Source: Rhodobacter sp. (GTDB lineage Bacteria; Pseudomonadota; Alphaproteobacteria; Rhodobacterales; Rhodobacteraceae). From it: a stretch of DNA of 64,000 nt. The translations under genes and the position numbers were made by a program. The stretch's first letter is position 1. Each line of letters begins with the position of its first letter. Location: the NCBI GenBank assembly GCA_027489175.1, contig JAIYAE010000038.1, positions 27,972 through 91,971 on the forward strand, read 5' to 3'. Below are positions 1-11,187 of this stretch, in pieces. The notes below the pieces were generated by a model that had not been told where the DNA came from, did no database searches, and was given only the letters and a program-made list of their open reading frames with translations.

Positions 1-29
1 GGTCCATGGTTTGGAACAGGTCCGCCGAT

Positions 30-82
30 GAATTTTCGCAGAAAATTCATGCTCCGGGCGCACGAATTTTCTGCGAAAATTC
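30..82. repeat. Nested AT-rich palindrome downstream of the UvrD helicase
   Basis: Positions 30-48 read GAATTTTCGCAGAAAATTC and 64-82 are its exact reverse complement, so the two arms can form a 19-bp stem. Each arm is also a small palindrome around GCA/TGC. The element lies a few bases past the helicase stop and may act as a terminator or mRNA-end hairpin. Related AT-core dyads occur at 10505-10525 and 15993-16058. Confidence 0.7.
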
Positions 83-89
83 GAAAAGG

Positions 90-2462
<2,373 letters not shown>

Positions 2463-2661
2463 GGGGCTTAGTATATATGGATCGTCCGGCAGGAAAAGCC
2501 CTGCGTTCGCGGAATGTTCGGGCCGGCGGACCCGTGCATGTTTGCGCTAACGGCAGCCTGCGGCGGCCTGTCGCATTTCTGTGCATAAACGGCGGCAATC
2601 CCTCTTGCGCTGCAATGCAGCACCCCTAAGGTGGACCCGTCTGCCCTGGGGAGTGCCGCCG

Positions 2662-5600
2662 ATGCCCGAGTTCAAGAAGATCCTGATCGCCAACCGGGGC
2701 GAGATCGCCATCCGCATCATGCGGGCCGCGAACGAGATGGGCAAGAAGACGGTGGCGGTTTACGCCGAAGAGGACAAGCTGGGCCTGCACCGCTTCAAGG
2801 CGGATGAGGCGTACCGGATCGGCGAGGGGCTTTCCCCGGTGGGGGCATACCTCTCGATCCCCGAGATCATCCGCGTGGCCAAGATGGCCGGGGCGGATGC
2901 GATCCATCCGGGCTATGGTCTTCTGTCCGAGAACCCCGATTTTGTCGATGCCTGCGATCAGGCGGGCATCACCTTCATCGGCCCGCAAGCCGATACGATG
3001 CGCGCGCTTGGTGACAAGGCCAGCGCCCGGCGCGTGGCGATCGAGGCGGGCGTCCCGGTGATCCCGGCAACAGAAGTGCTGGGCGAGGATATGGCGCTGA
3101 TCAAGCGGCAGGCGGCCGAGGTGGGCTATCCCCTGATGCTGAAAGCCTCTTGGGGCGGGGGCGGGCGGGGGATGCGGCCGATCCTGAACGAAGAGGAATT
3201 GGAGGCCAAGGTCCGCGAAGGCCGGCGCGAGGCGGAAGCGGCCTTTGGCAACGGCGAGGGCTATCTGGAAAAGATGATCCTGCGCGCGCGGCATGTCGAG
3301 GTGCAAATCCTGGGCGACAAGCAGGGCAATGTCTGGCACCTGTGGGAACGCGACTGCTCGGTCCAGCGGCGAAACCAGAAGGTGGTAGAGCGCGCGCCCG
3401 CCCCCTATCTGACGCAGGCCCAGCGTGAGTCGGTCTGCGAGATGGCCAAGCGCATCTGTTCGCACGTGAATTACGAATGCGCGGGCACGGTCGAGTTCTT
3501 GATGGATATGGACACCGAGCAGTTCTACTTCATCGAAGTGAACCCCCGCGTGCAGGTTGAACATACGGTGACCGAGGAAGTCACCGGGATCGATATCGTG
3601 CAGGCGCAGATCCTGATCGAGGAGGGCAAGTCCTTGCCCGAAGCGACAGGGGTTGCCAGCCAGGCCGACGTCAAGCTGAACGGCCATGCGCTGCAGTGCC
3701 GGGTGACGACGGAAGACCCGCTGAACAACTTCATCCCCGACTATGGCCGCCTGACGGCCTACCGGTCGGCCACCGGCAACGGCATTCGCCTTGATGGCGG
3801 TACGGCTTATGCCGGGGGGGTCATCACGCGGTATTATGACTCGCTCTTGGTCAAGGTCACGGCGCATGCCCAGACCCCGGAAAAGGCGATTGCCCGAATG
3901 GACCGCGCGCTGCGTGAGTTCCGCATCCGGGGGGTGGCGACGAACATCGAATTCGTCATCAACCTCTTGAAACACCCGACCTTCCTGAACGACACCTATA
4001 CGACCAAGTTCATCGACACGACGCCGGAACTGTTCAACTTCAAGCGGAGGAAGGACCGGGCGACGAAGATCCTGACCTATATCGCCGACATCACGGTGAA
4101 CGGGCACCCCGAAACCGCTGGCCGCCCGAAACCGCATGCCGAGGCGAAGGCGCCGAAGCCCCCGGCGCTGAAGGCCGAACCCGCGATGGGGACGCGGAAC
4201 CTTCTGGAGCAGAAGGGCCCGCAGGCGGTGGCCGACTGGATGAAGGCACAGAAGAAGGTGCTGATCACCGACACCACGATGCGCGATGGGCACCAGTCGC
4301 TGCTGGCCACACGGATGCGGTCGATTGACATGATCCGCGTGGCACCGGCCTATGCCGCGAACCTGCCGCAGCTTTTCAGCGTGGAATGCTGGGGCGGGGC
4401 CACGTTCGACGTGGCCTACCGCTTCCTGCAGGAATGCCCCTGGCAGCGCCTGCGCGACCTGCGGGCCGCGATGCCGAACCTGATGACGCAGATGCTGCTG
4501 CGCGCGTCAAACGGAGTTGGGTACACAAACTACCCTGACAACGTGGTGCAGGCTTTCGTGAAGCAGGCGGCGGAAAGCGGGGTCGACGTGTTCCGCGTGT
4601 TTGACTCGCTCAACTGGGTTGAAAACATGCGCGTCGCGATGGACGCGGTGGTTGAGGCCGGGAAGGTCTGCGAAGGCACGATCTGCTATACCGGCGACCT
4701 CCTTGACCCTGCCCGCCCGAAATACGACCTGAAATATTATGTCGCCATGGGCAAGGAGCTGAAGGCGGCGGGTGCCCATGTCCTTGGCCTCAAGGATATG
4801 GCGGGGCTGCTGAAACCCGCCTCGGCCCGCGTTCTGGTGAAGGCGCTGAAGCAGGAGGTCGGCCTGCCGATTCACTTCCACACCCATGACACCAGCGGCG
4901 CGGGGGCGGCGACGATCCTTGCCGCCTGCGATGCCGGGGTCGATGCGGTCGATGCGGCGATGGACGCGTTCTCGGGTGGCACCTCGCAGCCCTGCCTTGG
5001 GTCGATTGTCGAGGCGCTGAAAAACACCGAACGTGACACCGGCCTTGAGATCGGCGCGATCCGCGAGATTTCGAACTACTGGGAAAAGGTTCGCGCCCAG
5101 TATGCGGCCTTCGAGTCCGGCATCCCGGCCCCCGCGTCCGAGGTTTACCTGCACGAAATGCCGGGGGGGCAATTCACCAACCTGAAGGCGCAAGCGCGGT
5201 CCTTGGGGCTGGAGGACCGCTGGCATGAGGTTGCGCAGACCTATGCCGATGTGAACCAGATGTTCGGCGATATCGTGAAGGTCACGCCGTCATCGAAGGT
5301 CGTGGGTGACATGGCGCTGATGATGGTGGCGCAGAACCTGACCCGCGCGCAGGTGGAAGACCCCGCCGTTGAGGTGGCTTTCCCTGACTCCGTCGTCGAC
5401 ATGATGCGCGGCAACCTTGGCCAGCCCCCGGGCGGCTGGCCTGCGGGCATCCTGAAAAAGGTGCTGAAGGGCGACACCCCGATGACTGACCGGCCCGGCC
5501 TGCGCCTGCCGCCCGTCGATCTGGAAGCCGCGCGCCGCAAGCTGGCCGAGGACCTGCGCCTTGGCGATGATGAGGCCGAAGGCGAGACGGTGGATGATGA

Positions 5601-6123
5601 GGACCTGAACGGATATCTCATGTATCCCAAGGTGTTCATGGATTACCGCGCCCGGCACCGGCTTTATGGCCCGGTGCGGGTCCTTCCGACCAAGGCCTTC
5701 TTCTATGGCATGGACCCCGGCGAAGAGGTGACGGCAGAGATTGACCCCGGCAAGACCCTGGAAATCCGCCTGCAGGCCGTGGGCGAAACCACGGATGAGG
5801 GGGAGGTGAAGGTCTTCTTCGAGCTGAACGGCCAGCCCCGCGTCATTCGCGTGCCGAACCGCGCGGTGAAGGCCAAGACTGCCGCCCGGCCCAAGGCGCT
5901 GGACGGCAACCCCGGCCATGTCGGGGCGCCGATGCCCGGCTCCATCGCGTCGCTGGCGGTGACGGTGGGGCAGAAGGTGCGGGCGGGCGATCTTCTTCTG
6001 ACCATCGAGGCGATGAAGATGGAAACCGGCCTTCATGCCGACCGCGCGGCGGTTGTGAAGGCGCTGCATGTCCAGCCCGGCGCGCAGATCGACGCCAAAG
6101 ACCTTCTGGTCGAGCTGGAGTGA
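2662..6123 (+). CDS. pyc: Pyruvate carboxylase
   Basis: Carboxylates pyruvate to oxaloacetate with ATP and bicarbonate in the cytoplasm, refilling the TCA cycle. The 1153-residue product has the full single-chain layout: biotin carboxylase with ATP-grasp (about 1-450, beginning KKILIANRGEIAIR), carboxyltransferase barrel (about 535-810, DTTMRDGHQS), the PYC/OADA linker, and a C-terminal biotinyl domain with the biotin-accepting lysine in EAMKMET (K1119). The reading frame is open upstream to 2581. The ATG at 2662 was chosen because the family begins at this point and GGGGAG lies about 9 bases upstream. The gene is monocistronic, with a hairpin terminator about 40 bases after the stop. Confidence 0.97.
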   Translation: MPEFKKILIANRGEIAIRIMRAANEMGKKTVAVYAEEDKLGLHRFKADEAYRIGEGLSPVGAYLSIPEIIRVAKMAGADAIHPGYGLLSENPDFVDACDQAGITFIGPQADTMRALGDKASARRVAIEAGVPVIPATEVLGEDMALIKRQAAEVGYPLMLKASWGGGGRGMRPILNEEELEAKVREGRREAEAAFGNGEGYLEKMILRARHVEVQILGDKQGNVWHLWERDCSVQRRNQKVVERAPAPYLTQAQRESVCEMAKRICSHVNYECAGTVEFLMDMDTEQFYFIEVNPRVQVEHTVTEEVTGIDIVQAQILIEEGKSLPEATGVASQADVKLNGHALQCRVTTEDPLNNFIPDYGRLTAYRSATGNGIRLDGGTAYAGGVITRYYDSLLVKVTAHAQTPEKAIARMDRALREFRIRGVATNIEFVINLLKHPTFLNDTYTTKFIDTTPELFNFKRRKDRATKILTYIADITVNGHPETAGRPKPHAEAKAPKPPALKAEPAMGTRNLLEQKGPQAVADWMKAQKKVLITDTTMRDGHQSLLATRMRSIDMIRVAPAYAANLPQLFSVECWGGATFDVAYRFLQECPWQRLRDLRAAMPNLMTQMLLRASNGVGYTNYPDNVVQAFVKQAAESGVDVFRVFDSLNWVENMRVAMDAVVEAGKVCEGTICYTGDLLDPARPKYDLKYYVAMGKELKAAGAHVLGLKDMAGLLKPASARVLVKALKQEVGLPIHFHTHDTSGAGAATILAACDAGVDAVDAAMDAFSGGTSQPCLGSIVEALKNTERDTGLEIGAIREISNYWEKVRAQYAAFESGIPAPASEVYLHEMPGGQFTNLKAQARSLGLEDRWHEVAQTYADVNQMFGDIVKVTPSSKVVGDMALMMVAQNLTRAQVEDPAVEVAFPDSVVDMMRGNLGQPPGGWPAGILKKVLKGDTPMTDRPGLRLPPVDLEAARRKLAEDLRLGDDEAEGETVDDEDLNGYLMYPKVFMDYRARHRLYGPVRVLPTKAFFYGMDPGEEVTAEIDPGKTLEIRLQAVGETTDEGEVKVFFELNGQPRVIRVPNRAVKAKTAARPKALDGNPGHVGAPMPGSIASLAVTVGQKVRAGDLLLTIEAMKMETGLHADRAAVVKALHVQPGAQIDAKDLLVELE

Positions 6124-6164
6124 CGCCCCTCGCCCGACATCGAGCAAGGGTTTTGGCATAGGAA

Positions 6165-6189
6165 AAAGGCCCCGCAAGTCGGGGCCTTT
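6165..6189. terminator. Terminator hairpin between pyc and the small membrane peptide gene
   Basis: AAAGGCCCC (6165-6173) and GGGGCCTTT (6181-6189) form a perfect 9-bp stem with a 7-base loop. It lies between two convergent genes and has A/T-rich stem ends on both sides, so it could serve both strands. Confidence 0.75.
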
Positions 6190-6227
6190 GTCGCCGGCGC
6201 ATCGGTCAGAAGGGCCGCTGTCCGGTG

Positions 6228-6305
6228 TCAGAAGACATCAAACAGATAAAGCAGGATGATGATCGGGATCGGCAGGCCAATGGCCCAGGCGATGATGCCT
6301 TTCAT
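6228..6305 (-). CDS. 25-residue hydrophobic membrane peptide
   Basis: A very short reading frame predicted to give a 25-residue single-pass peptide that is almost entirely hydrophobic (GIIAWAIGLPIPIIILLYLF). The case for translation is a strong Shine-Dalgarno (AAGGAGA, about 6 bases before the ATG at 6305) and a uniform transmembrane composition with a central PIP kink. I have the impression that peptides of this type are conserved in Rhodobacterales, but cannot check it. The longer frame in this phase, reaching up to 6632, runs antisense through the tRNA and is not believable. Function unknown; it could modulate a larger membrane complex. Confidence 0.6.
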   Translation of the reverse strand: MKGIIAWAIGLPIPIIILLYLFDVF

Positions 6306-6426
6306 GGCGGTCTCCTTGCTGGACGCGCCCGGGATGGGCGACACAGCTGGCAAACGCCACCGCCAGCGCAGTGGTTCCCCATCGTGGCGGATTTCCCGAT
6401 CTTCAGTGCTGCGATTGTTTTTTCCC

Positions 6427-6454
6427 CTTGCAGCCGCGCGCGGGCTTTTATAGA
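6427..6454 (+). promoter_or_regulatory. Probable promoter of tRNA-Gly
   Basis: CTTGCA (6427-6432) and TATAGA (6449-6454) are separated by 16 bases. This would place transcription start near 6462, just before the tRNA. It is a sigma-70-like match judged by eye. Confidence 0.45.
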
Positions 6455-6475
6455 GGATGCGCACCGAAACGGAGT

Positions 6476-6550
6476 GCGGGCGTAGCTCAGGGGTAGAGCA
6501 TAACCTTGCCAAGGTTAGGGTCGTGAGTTCGAATCTCATCGCCCGCTCCA
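6476..6550 (+). tRNA. tRNA-Gly (GCC)
   Basis: A 75-base cloverleaf with acceptor stem GCGGGCG/CGCCCGC, D-arm TAGCTCAGGGGTAGAGC, anticodon loop TTGCCAA (anticodon GCC at 6508-6510), T-arm GTTCGAATC, discriminator U and an encoded CCA. It decodes GGC/GGU. A terminator follows within 15 bases. Confidence 0.97.
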
Positions 6551-6563
6551 ATCGGACCGCTTG

Positions 6564-6590
6564 AAAGGCCGCCCCACCCGGGCGGCCTTT
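6564..6590 (+). terminator. Rho-independent terminator after tRNA-Gly
   Basis: AAAGGCCGCC (6564-6573) pairs with GGCGGCCTTT (6581-6590) and is followed by GGCATTTTCC. It ends the tRNA-Gly transcript. Confidence 0.75.
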
Positions 6591-6656
6591 GGCATTTTCC
6601 CCCCGGCGCCCGTTGCGCCCTGAGCCTGTCATGAAACCTTCACTGGACGGGCGATG

Positions 6657-6680
6657 ATATTTCCTGATTTATGGAAATAT
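6657..6680 (+). promoter_or_regulatory. Probable ArsR operator overlapping the arsR-arsC start codon
   Basis: ATATTTCC (6657-6664) and GGAAATAT (6673-6680) are perfect inverted arms separated by 8 bases. The right arm includes the first two bases of the ATG at 6679. ArsR/SmtB repressors bind AT-rich dyads of this kind, so autoregulation is likely. A bound repressor would also cover the ribosome entry region, and the mRNA may have little or no leader. Confidence 0.6.
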
Positions 6681-7524
6681 GGATCAGCACCACGCCACCC
6701 TTGCCTTTGCGATGCTTGGCCACCCAGGCCGGCTGGCGGTGTTCCGCCTTTTGATGCGGTTCGCGCCACAGGGCGTGCGCCCGACGGAAATCGCCGGCGC
6801 TCTCAGCCTCAAGCAGAACACACTCTCGCATCATCTGGCGGACCTGCAGTCGGTCGGCCTCGTGCAGGTCCGGCGCGAGGGGCGGTCGCTTTACTACGCC
6901 GTCGATCTGGAAACGGCCGAGGGGCTGATCGCCCATCTGGCGCTGGATATCGGCCGGGCGCGGCCGGACCTGCTTTCCCCCCTGCTTGCAGCAAGACAGG
7001 AGCCTTTCATGCAAGACACCGATTTTGACGTCCTGTTCATCTGCTCTGGCAACTCGGCCCGGTCGATCTTTGCCGAAGCCCTGCTGCGCGACCTTGGACG
7101 CGGCAAGTTTCAGGCGTTTTCGGCGGGCACCCGCCCCGGCACCGCGCTGAATCCGATGGCGCTGGAGGTGCTGCAGCGCAATGGCCATGACATCACCGGC
7201 CTGCGGTCCAAGCATATCGAGGAATTCCAGCGGCCCGGCGCGATCGTGATGGATTTCGTCTTCACCGTCTGCGACACGGCCGCCGCCGAGGAATGCCCGC
7301 CCTGGCCCGGCCAGCCGATCACCGGCCATTGGGGCCTGCCCGACCCGGTGAAGGCCACGGGGACCGAGGCGGAACGTGCGCTGGTCTTTGCCCAAACCTA
7401 TGCCGCCTTGCGGCGCCGGATCATGGCTTTCGTGGCCCTGCCCTTCGACAGCCTGACCCGCCTGTCGCTGCAATCGCGGATCGATGCCATCGGCACCGAC
7501 GCAGCCCCTTCGGAAAAGGCCTGA
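6679..7524 (+). CDS. ArsR-type repressor fused to LMW-phosphatase arsenate reductase
   Basis: Residues 1-105 form an ArsR/SmtB winged helix (ALSLKQNTLSHHLADLQ recognition region, GRSLYYAVD wing). Residues 113-281 form an ArsC domain of the low-molecular-weight phosphatase fold, with the P-loop CSGNSAR (C122 to R128) that attacks arsenate. The fusion couples sensing with reduction of arsenate to arsenite. No As(III)-binding vicinal cysteine pair is visible in the HTH part, so the inducer site is unclear. AGGAG lies just before an internal ATG at 7009, which could yield free ArsC. This is the first gene of an operon with a GAPDH (6-base gap) and ArsJ; an operator-like dyad covers its start. Confidence 0.9.
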   Translation: MDQHHATLAFAMLGHPGRLAVFRLLMRFAPQGVRPTEIAGALSLKQNTLSHHLADLQSVGLVQVRREGRSLYYAVDLETAEGLIAHLALDIGRARPDLLSPLLAARQEPFMQDTDFDVLFICSGNSARSIFAEALLRDLGRGKFQAFSAGTRPGTALNPMALEVLQRNGHDITGLRSKHIEEFQRPGAIVMDFVFTVCDTAAAEECPPWPGQPITGHWGLPDPVKATGTEAERALVFAQTYAALRRRIMAFVALPFDSLTRLSLQSRIDAIGTDAAPSEKA

Positions 7525-7530
7525 CCCGAT

Positions 7531-8538
7531 ATGCCTCGTATTGCGCTGAACGGCCTTGGCCGCATCGGAAAACTTGCCCTGCGCGACCTGATCGACACCG
7601 GTGCCGGGGGTGAGATCGTTCTGGTGAACGACCCCGCCGGAGATGCGGAACAGCACGCGCTGCTGATGGAGTTCGATTCGGTCCATGGCCGCTGGTCCAC
7701 CCCTGTGGCCGCTGCCGATGATGCGCTGATCCTGAATGGTCACCGGATCCGACTGACCCATGAAAAGACCATCGAGGCCCTGCCCTTGGCCGAGATGGGG
7801 GTCGATCTGGTGATCGACTGCACCGGCGTCTTCAAGACCGCCGCCAAGATCGCGCCCTACTATACCGCCGGGGTGAAGAAGGTCGTGGTCAGCGCCCCGG
7901 TCAAGGATGGCGGGGCCTTGAACCTGGTCTACGGGGTCAACCATCACCTCTACGACGGCAGCCAAACCCTTGTGACAGCAGCAAGTTGCACGACGAACTG
8001 CCTCGCCCCCGTGGTCAAGGTGATCCACGAAAACTTGGGCATCCGCCACGGGTCGATCACCACGATCCATGATGTCACTAACACGCAAACCATCGTCGAC
8101 CGCCCCGCCAAGGACATGCGCCGCGCGCGCTCTGCCCTTTTGAACCTGATCCCCACCACCACCGGATCGGCCACGGCGATCACGCTCATCTACCCGGAAC
8201 TGAAAGGCCGCCTGAACGGCCACGCCGTCCGCGTGCCCCTCCTCAACGCCTCGCTGACCGATGCGGTGTTCGAGGTGGAGCGTCCGACCACGGTTGAGGA
8301 GGTCAACGCCCTCTTCGCCGCCGCCGCCGAAGGCCCCTTGAACGGTATCCTTGGGTATGAGACCCGCGCCCTCGTCTCCTCCGACTTCACCAACGACCGC
8401 CGCTCCGCCATCATTGACGCGCAATCGACGATGGTGGTGAACGGCACCCAGGTCAAAATCTACGCCTGGTATGACAACGAATGGGGCTATGCGTGCCGCC
8501 TCGCCGACATCGCCCGCATGGTGGCAGGCTCGCTTTGA
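7531..8538 (+). CDS. gap: Type I glyceraldehyde-3-phosphate dehydrogenase of the arsenate operon
   Basis: NAD-dependent GAPDH of 335 residues, with the N-terminal Rossmann motif NGLGRIG and catalytic cysteine C153 in ASCTTNC, plus the C-terminal [10 protein letters not shown]. With arsenate in place of phosphate the enzyme forms 1-arseno-3-phosphoglycerate, the substrate exported by ArsJ. Its position between arsR-arsC and arsJ argues for this detoxification role rather than central glycolysis. The gene starts 6 bases after the arsR-arsC stop. A second, glycolytic gap gene is expected elsewhere in the genome. Confidence 0.93.
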   Translation: MPRIALNGLGRIGKLALRDLIDTGAGGEIVLVNDPAGDAEQHALLMEFDSVHGRWSTPVAAADDALILNGHRIRLTHEKTIEALPLAEMGVDLVIDCTGVFKTAAKIAPYYTAGVKKVVVSAPVKDGGALNLVYGVNHHLYDGSQTLVTAASCTTNCLAPVVKVIHENLGIRHGSITTIHDVTNTQTIVDRPAKDMRRARSALLNLIPTTTGSATAITLIYPELKGRLNGHAVRVPLLNASLTDAVFEVERPTTVEEVNALFAAAAEGPLNGILGYETRALVSSDFTNDRRSAIIDAQSTMVVNGTQVKIYAWYDNEWGYACRLADIARMVAGSL

Positions 8539-8554
8539 TGCCCCATTCTATGTC

Positions 8555-8600
8555 CCCAAATATCCCGGGTGGGTCCGGGAGGGCAGCGCCCTCCCGGGGG
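8555..8600 (-). repeat. Interspersed palindromic repeat, variant copy, between gap and arsJ
   Basis: The sequence opens CCAAATATCCCGGGTGGGTC and continues into a GC hairpin, CCGGGAGGGcagcgCCCTCCCGG. The AAATATCCC end and adjacent G/C hairpin match, in reverse orientation, the repeat seen at 19722, 31093, 32163 and 44598. It sits within an operon and may stabilise or attenuate the message between gap and arsJ. Confidence 0.6.
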
Positions 8601-8611
8601 CAGCCAAGCAG

Positions 8612-9883
8612 ATGACCGCCAACCCCTTGCGCGCCTATGCCGCCGTCACTGCCGCCTATTGGGCCTTCATGGCCACCGATGGCGCACTCAGGATGCTGGT
8701 CCTCCTCCATTTCAACAGCCTTGGTTTCTCACCCATCCAGCTGGCCTGGCTGTTCCTCCTTTACGAACTCGCCGGGATTGCCACCAACCTCTGCGCGGGC
8801 TGGCTCGCCGCCCGCTTCGGCCTTGCCGCCACGCTGTACGCAGGCCTCGGCCTGCAGGTCGCAGCCCTCGTAGCATTGGCGCAGCTTGACCCTGCTTGGG
8901 GTGTCGCCGCCTCGGTCGTCTTCGTGATGGCGGTGCAAGGCGTGTCGGGTGTGGCCAAGGACTTGGCCAAGATGTCCTCCAAATCCGCCGTCAAGCTCCT
9001 CGCGCCCAGCGAAGGCGGCGGCCTTTTCCGCTGGGTCGCCCGGCTGACGGGATCGAAGAACGCGGTCAAGGGTCTGGGCTTCTTCCTCGGCGCCGCCCTC
9101 CTTGCGCTCGCAGGCTTCCAGACCGCCGTCCTCGGCATGGCCGGCGCGCTGGCGCTGATCCTTCTGGCCGTCATCCTGTTCCTGCCCGCAGGCCTGCCCG
9201 GCCGGATGAAGGCGGTTGAGGCCTGGGGTGGCTGGCGCTCCCCTGACCCCCGCGTCAACCGCCTCTCTCTGGCTCGGCTCTTCCTTTTCGGGGCGCGGGA
9301 TGTCTGGTTCGTCGTCGGAGTCCCGATTTATTTCCAGATGGTCCTCTCCGATGGCACCTCCGAAGGTCGGCGCGAGGCGTTCTTCCTGATCGGCGGGTTC
9401 CTGGCCCTCTGGATCATCGCCTATGGCGCGGTGCAGGCCATGGCCCCCCGCATCCTTGGCGGCAAAGACCAGCCAGAGGACGCCACCGTGAACAAGGCGA
9501 TCCGCTGGGCCGGATACCTGGTGCCGATCCCCTTTGCGCTGGCAGCCGCGGCACTGTGGGCGGGCCAGCCCTCCCCCGCCCTCAGCCTCACCATCGTCGC
9601 GGGCCTCCTCGTCTTCGGTTTCGTCTTTGCCGTCAACTCTTCGGTCCATTCCTACCTGATCCTCGCCTTCGGATCGGCCGACCGCATTACCCGCGACGTC
9701 GGGTTCTACTACATGGCCAATGCGGCGGGGCGGCTCATCGGCACGCTCCTCTCCGGCTTAAGCTATCAGTTGGGCGGGTTGCCCCTGTGCCTTGCCACAG
9801 CCGGGATCATGGCCACACTCGGCTGGCTTGCTGCCCGACGCCTGCGCGAACCGCCTTCCCCTCTGGCCCCACGCGGCCTATAA
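8612..9883 (+). CDS. arsJ: ArsJ, MFS exporter of 1-arseno-3-phosphoglycerate
   Basis: A 423-residue major-facilitator-like protein with about twelve hydrophobic helices. The N-terminus ([20 protein letters not shown]) and the [15 protein letters not shown] segment are characteristic of the ArsJ family. ArsJ exports the unstable arseno-sugar made by GAPDH, so arsenate is removed without reduction. The frame is open upstream to 8471 through gap, but family alignment favours the ATG at 8612, although the ribosome-binding site there is weak. A palindromic repeat precedes it. hisB follows after 25 bases on the same strand. Confidence 0.92.
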   Translation: MTANPLRAYAAVTAAYWAFMATDGALRMLVLLHFNSLGFSPIQLAWLFLLYELAGIATNLCAGWLAARFGLAATLYAGLGLQVAALVALAQLDPAWGVAASVVFVMAVQGVSGVAKDLAKMSSKSAVKLLAPSEGGGLFRWVARLTGSKNAVKGLGFFLGAALLALAGFQTAVLGMAGALALILLAVILFLPAGLPGRMKAVEAWGGWRSPDPRVNRLSLARLFLFGARDVWFVVGVPIYFQMVLSDGTSEGRREAFFLIGGFLALWIIAYGAVQAMAPRILGGKDQPEDATVNKAIRWAGYLVPIPFALAAAALWAGQPSPALSLTIVAGLLVFGFVFAVNSSVHSYLILAFGSADRITRDVGFYYMANAAGRLIGTLLSGLSYQLGGLPLCLATAGIMATLGWLAARRLREPPSPLAPRGL

Positions 9884-9908
9884 GGCCGCGAACGCCAGGA
9901 GAAAGCCC

Positions 9909-10493
9909 ATGCGCCGCGCCGAGGTCAGCCGCAAAACCGCCGAGACCGAGATTTCGGTCACCGTCAACCTGGACGGCACCGGCACGCATGACTGCAAGAC
10001 CGGCGTCGGTTTCTTTGACCACATGCTGGACCAGTTGGCCCGCCACAGCCTGATCGACCTGACGGTGCGCGCGACAGGCGACCTCCACATCGACGACCAC
10101 CACACGGTTGAGGATGTGGGCATTGCCCTAGGCCAGGCCCTGACCAAGGCGTTGGGAGACAAGGCGGGGATCACCCGCTACGGCCACTTTCGCCTGGCGA
10201 TGGATGACGCGCAGGTCGCCTCAGCGCTTGACCTTTCCGCCCGGCCCTACCTCGTCTGGACCCTGCCCTTCCCGACGGCGAAGATCGGCACCTTCGACAC
10301 CGAGCTTGTGCGCGAGTTCTTCCAGGCGCTGGCCACCCATGGCGGCATCACGCTGCATGTCGATCTGATCCACGGGCTGAACAGCCACCACATCGCCGAG
10401 GCCGCGTTCAAAGCCGTCGCCCGCGCCTTGCGCATGGCGGTTGAACCCGACCCGCGCAGCCCGGGCATCCCATCCACCAAGGGCGCGCTGTGA
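9909..10493 (+). CDS. hisB: Imidazoleglycerol-phosphate dehydratase
   Basis: Sixth step of histidine synthesis: dehydrates imidazoleglycerol phosphate to imidazole-acetol phosphate. The 194-residue monofunctional form shows [24 protein letters not shown] and the C-terminal [16 protein letters not shown] histidine motifs that bind the two Mn ions. AGGAGA lies about 6 bases before the ATG. It is the first histidine gene in this stretch and is followed by hisH after a 52-base gap containing a small palindrome. Confidence 0.97.
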   Translation: MRRAEVSRKTAETEISVTVNLDGTGTHDCKTGVGFFDHMLDQLARHSLIDLTVRATGDLHIDDHHTVEDVGIALGQALTKALGDKAGITRYGHFRLAMDDAQVASALDLSARPYLVWTLPFPTAKIGTFDTELVREFFQALATHGGITLHVDLIHGLNSHHIAEAAFKAVARALRMAVEPDPRSPGIPSTKGAL

Positions 10494-10504
10494 CCAGCGA
10501 TCCC

Positions 10505-10525
10505 CAATTTTTCGCAGAAAAATTG
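10505..10525. repeat. Short AT-core palindrome between hisB and hisH
   Basis: CAATTTTTC, GCA, GAAAAATTG: perfect 9-base arms around GCA. Same design as the arms at 30-82. It lies upstream of the hisH start and may be a hairpin or a regulatory dyad. Confidence 0.6.
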
Positions 10526-10545
10526 TGTCACTCCCGGGGTCTGGG

Positions 10546-11187
10546 ATGGGCCTGACCGTCCTTGTCGACTACGACAGCGGCAATCTGCACTCCGCCGAAA
10601 AGGCCTTTCAGCGCATGGCGGCGGAAGGCGACGGCGGGGATGTGCTTGTCACCTCGCGCCCCGAGGATGTTGCCCGCGCCGACCGGATCGTTCTGCCCGG
10701 CGACGGCGCGTTTCCGGCCTGCCGCGCCGCCCTTGGCAGTTATGGCGGGCTTTTCGAGGCGATCGAAGAAGCGGTGAGCACCCGCGCCCGGCCGTTCCTT
10801 GGCATATGCGTCGGCATGCAGATGCTGGCCTCCCGTGGGCATGAATACCGGCTGACCGAAGGTTTCGGCTGGATTGCGGGGGATGTGGAACGCATCACCC
10901 CGGCGGACCCTGCCATGAAGGTCCCACACATGGGCTGGAACGATCTGGTGATCGAACGGCCCCATCCGGTGCTGGAGGGCATCAAGACCGGCGACCACGC
11001 CTATTTCGTCCACTCCTACCACTTCCACGTCACCGATGCGGCACAGCGGCTGGCCTTCTGCGATTACGGCGGACCGATCACTGCCATCGTCGGGCGTGAC
11101 ACGATCATCGGCACGCAGTTCCACCCGGAAAAAAGCCAGGCCGCGGGCCTGCGCCTGATCGCCAACTTCCTGCGCTGGAAGCCTTAA
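10546..11187 (+). CDS. hisH: Imidazole glycerol phosphate synthase, glutaminase subunit
   Basis: Class I glutamine amidotransferase of 213 residues that supplies ammonia to HisF for the IGP/AICAR-forming step. The triad is visible: C88 in LGICVGMQ and H193/E195 in FHPEKS. The oxyanion-strand motif GDGAFP is present. ATG 10546 was chosen as the start matching the family N-terminus ([12 protein letters not shown]). The gene ends with a 4-base convergent overlap with the EamA transporter. Confidence 0.97.
   Translation: MGLTVLVDYDSGNLHSAEKAFQRMAAEGDGGDVLVTSRPEDVARADRIVLPGDGAFPACRAALGSYGGLFEAIEEAVSTRARPFLGICVGMQMLASRGHEYRLTEGFGWIAGDVERITPADPAMKVPHMGWNDLVIERPHPVLEGIKTGDHAYFVHSYHFHVTDAAQRLAFCDYGGPITAIVGRDTIIGTQFHPEKSQAAGLRLIANFLRWKP

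Noticed and set aside
2626..4293. 555-codon minus-strand ORF across pyc
   Set aside because: Antisense shadow of pyruvate carboxylase, with composition typical of reverse-frame GC-rich sequence.
6640..8424. 594-codon minus-strand ORF opposite the arsenate operon
   Set aside because: Covers two genes with clear catalytic motifs on the plus strand; no ribosome-binding site or family resemblance of its own.
6476..9908. Arsenate operon as an island integrated at tRNA-Gly
   Set aside because: No repeat of the tRNA 3' end is visible near 9884-9908 and no integrase is present; composition matches the flanks.
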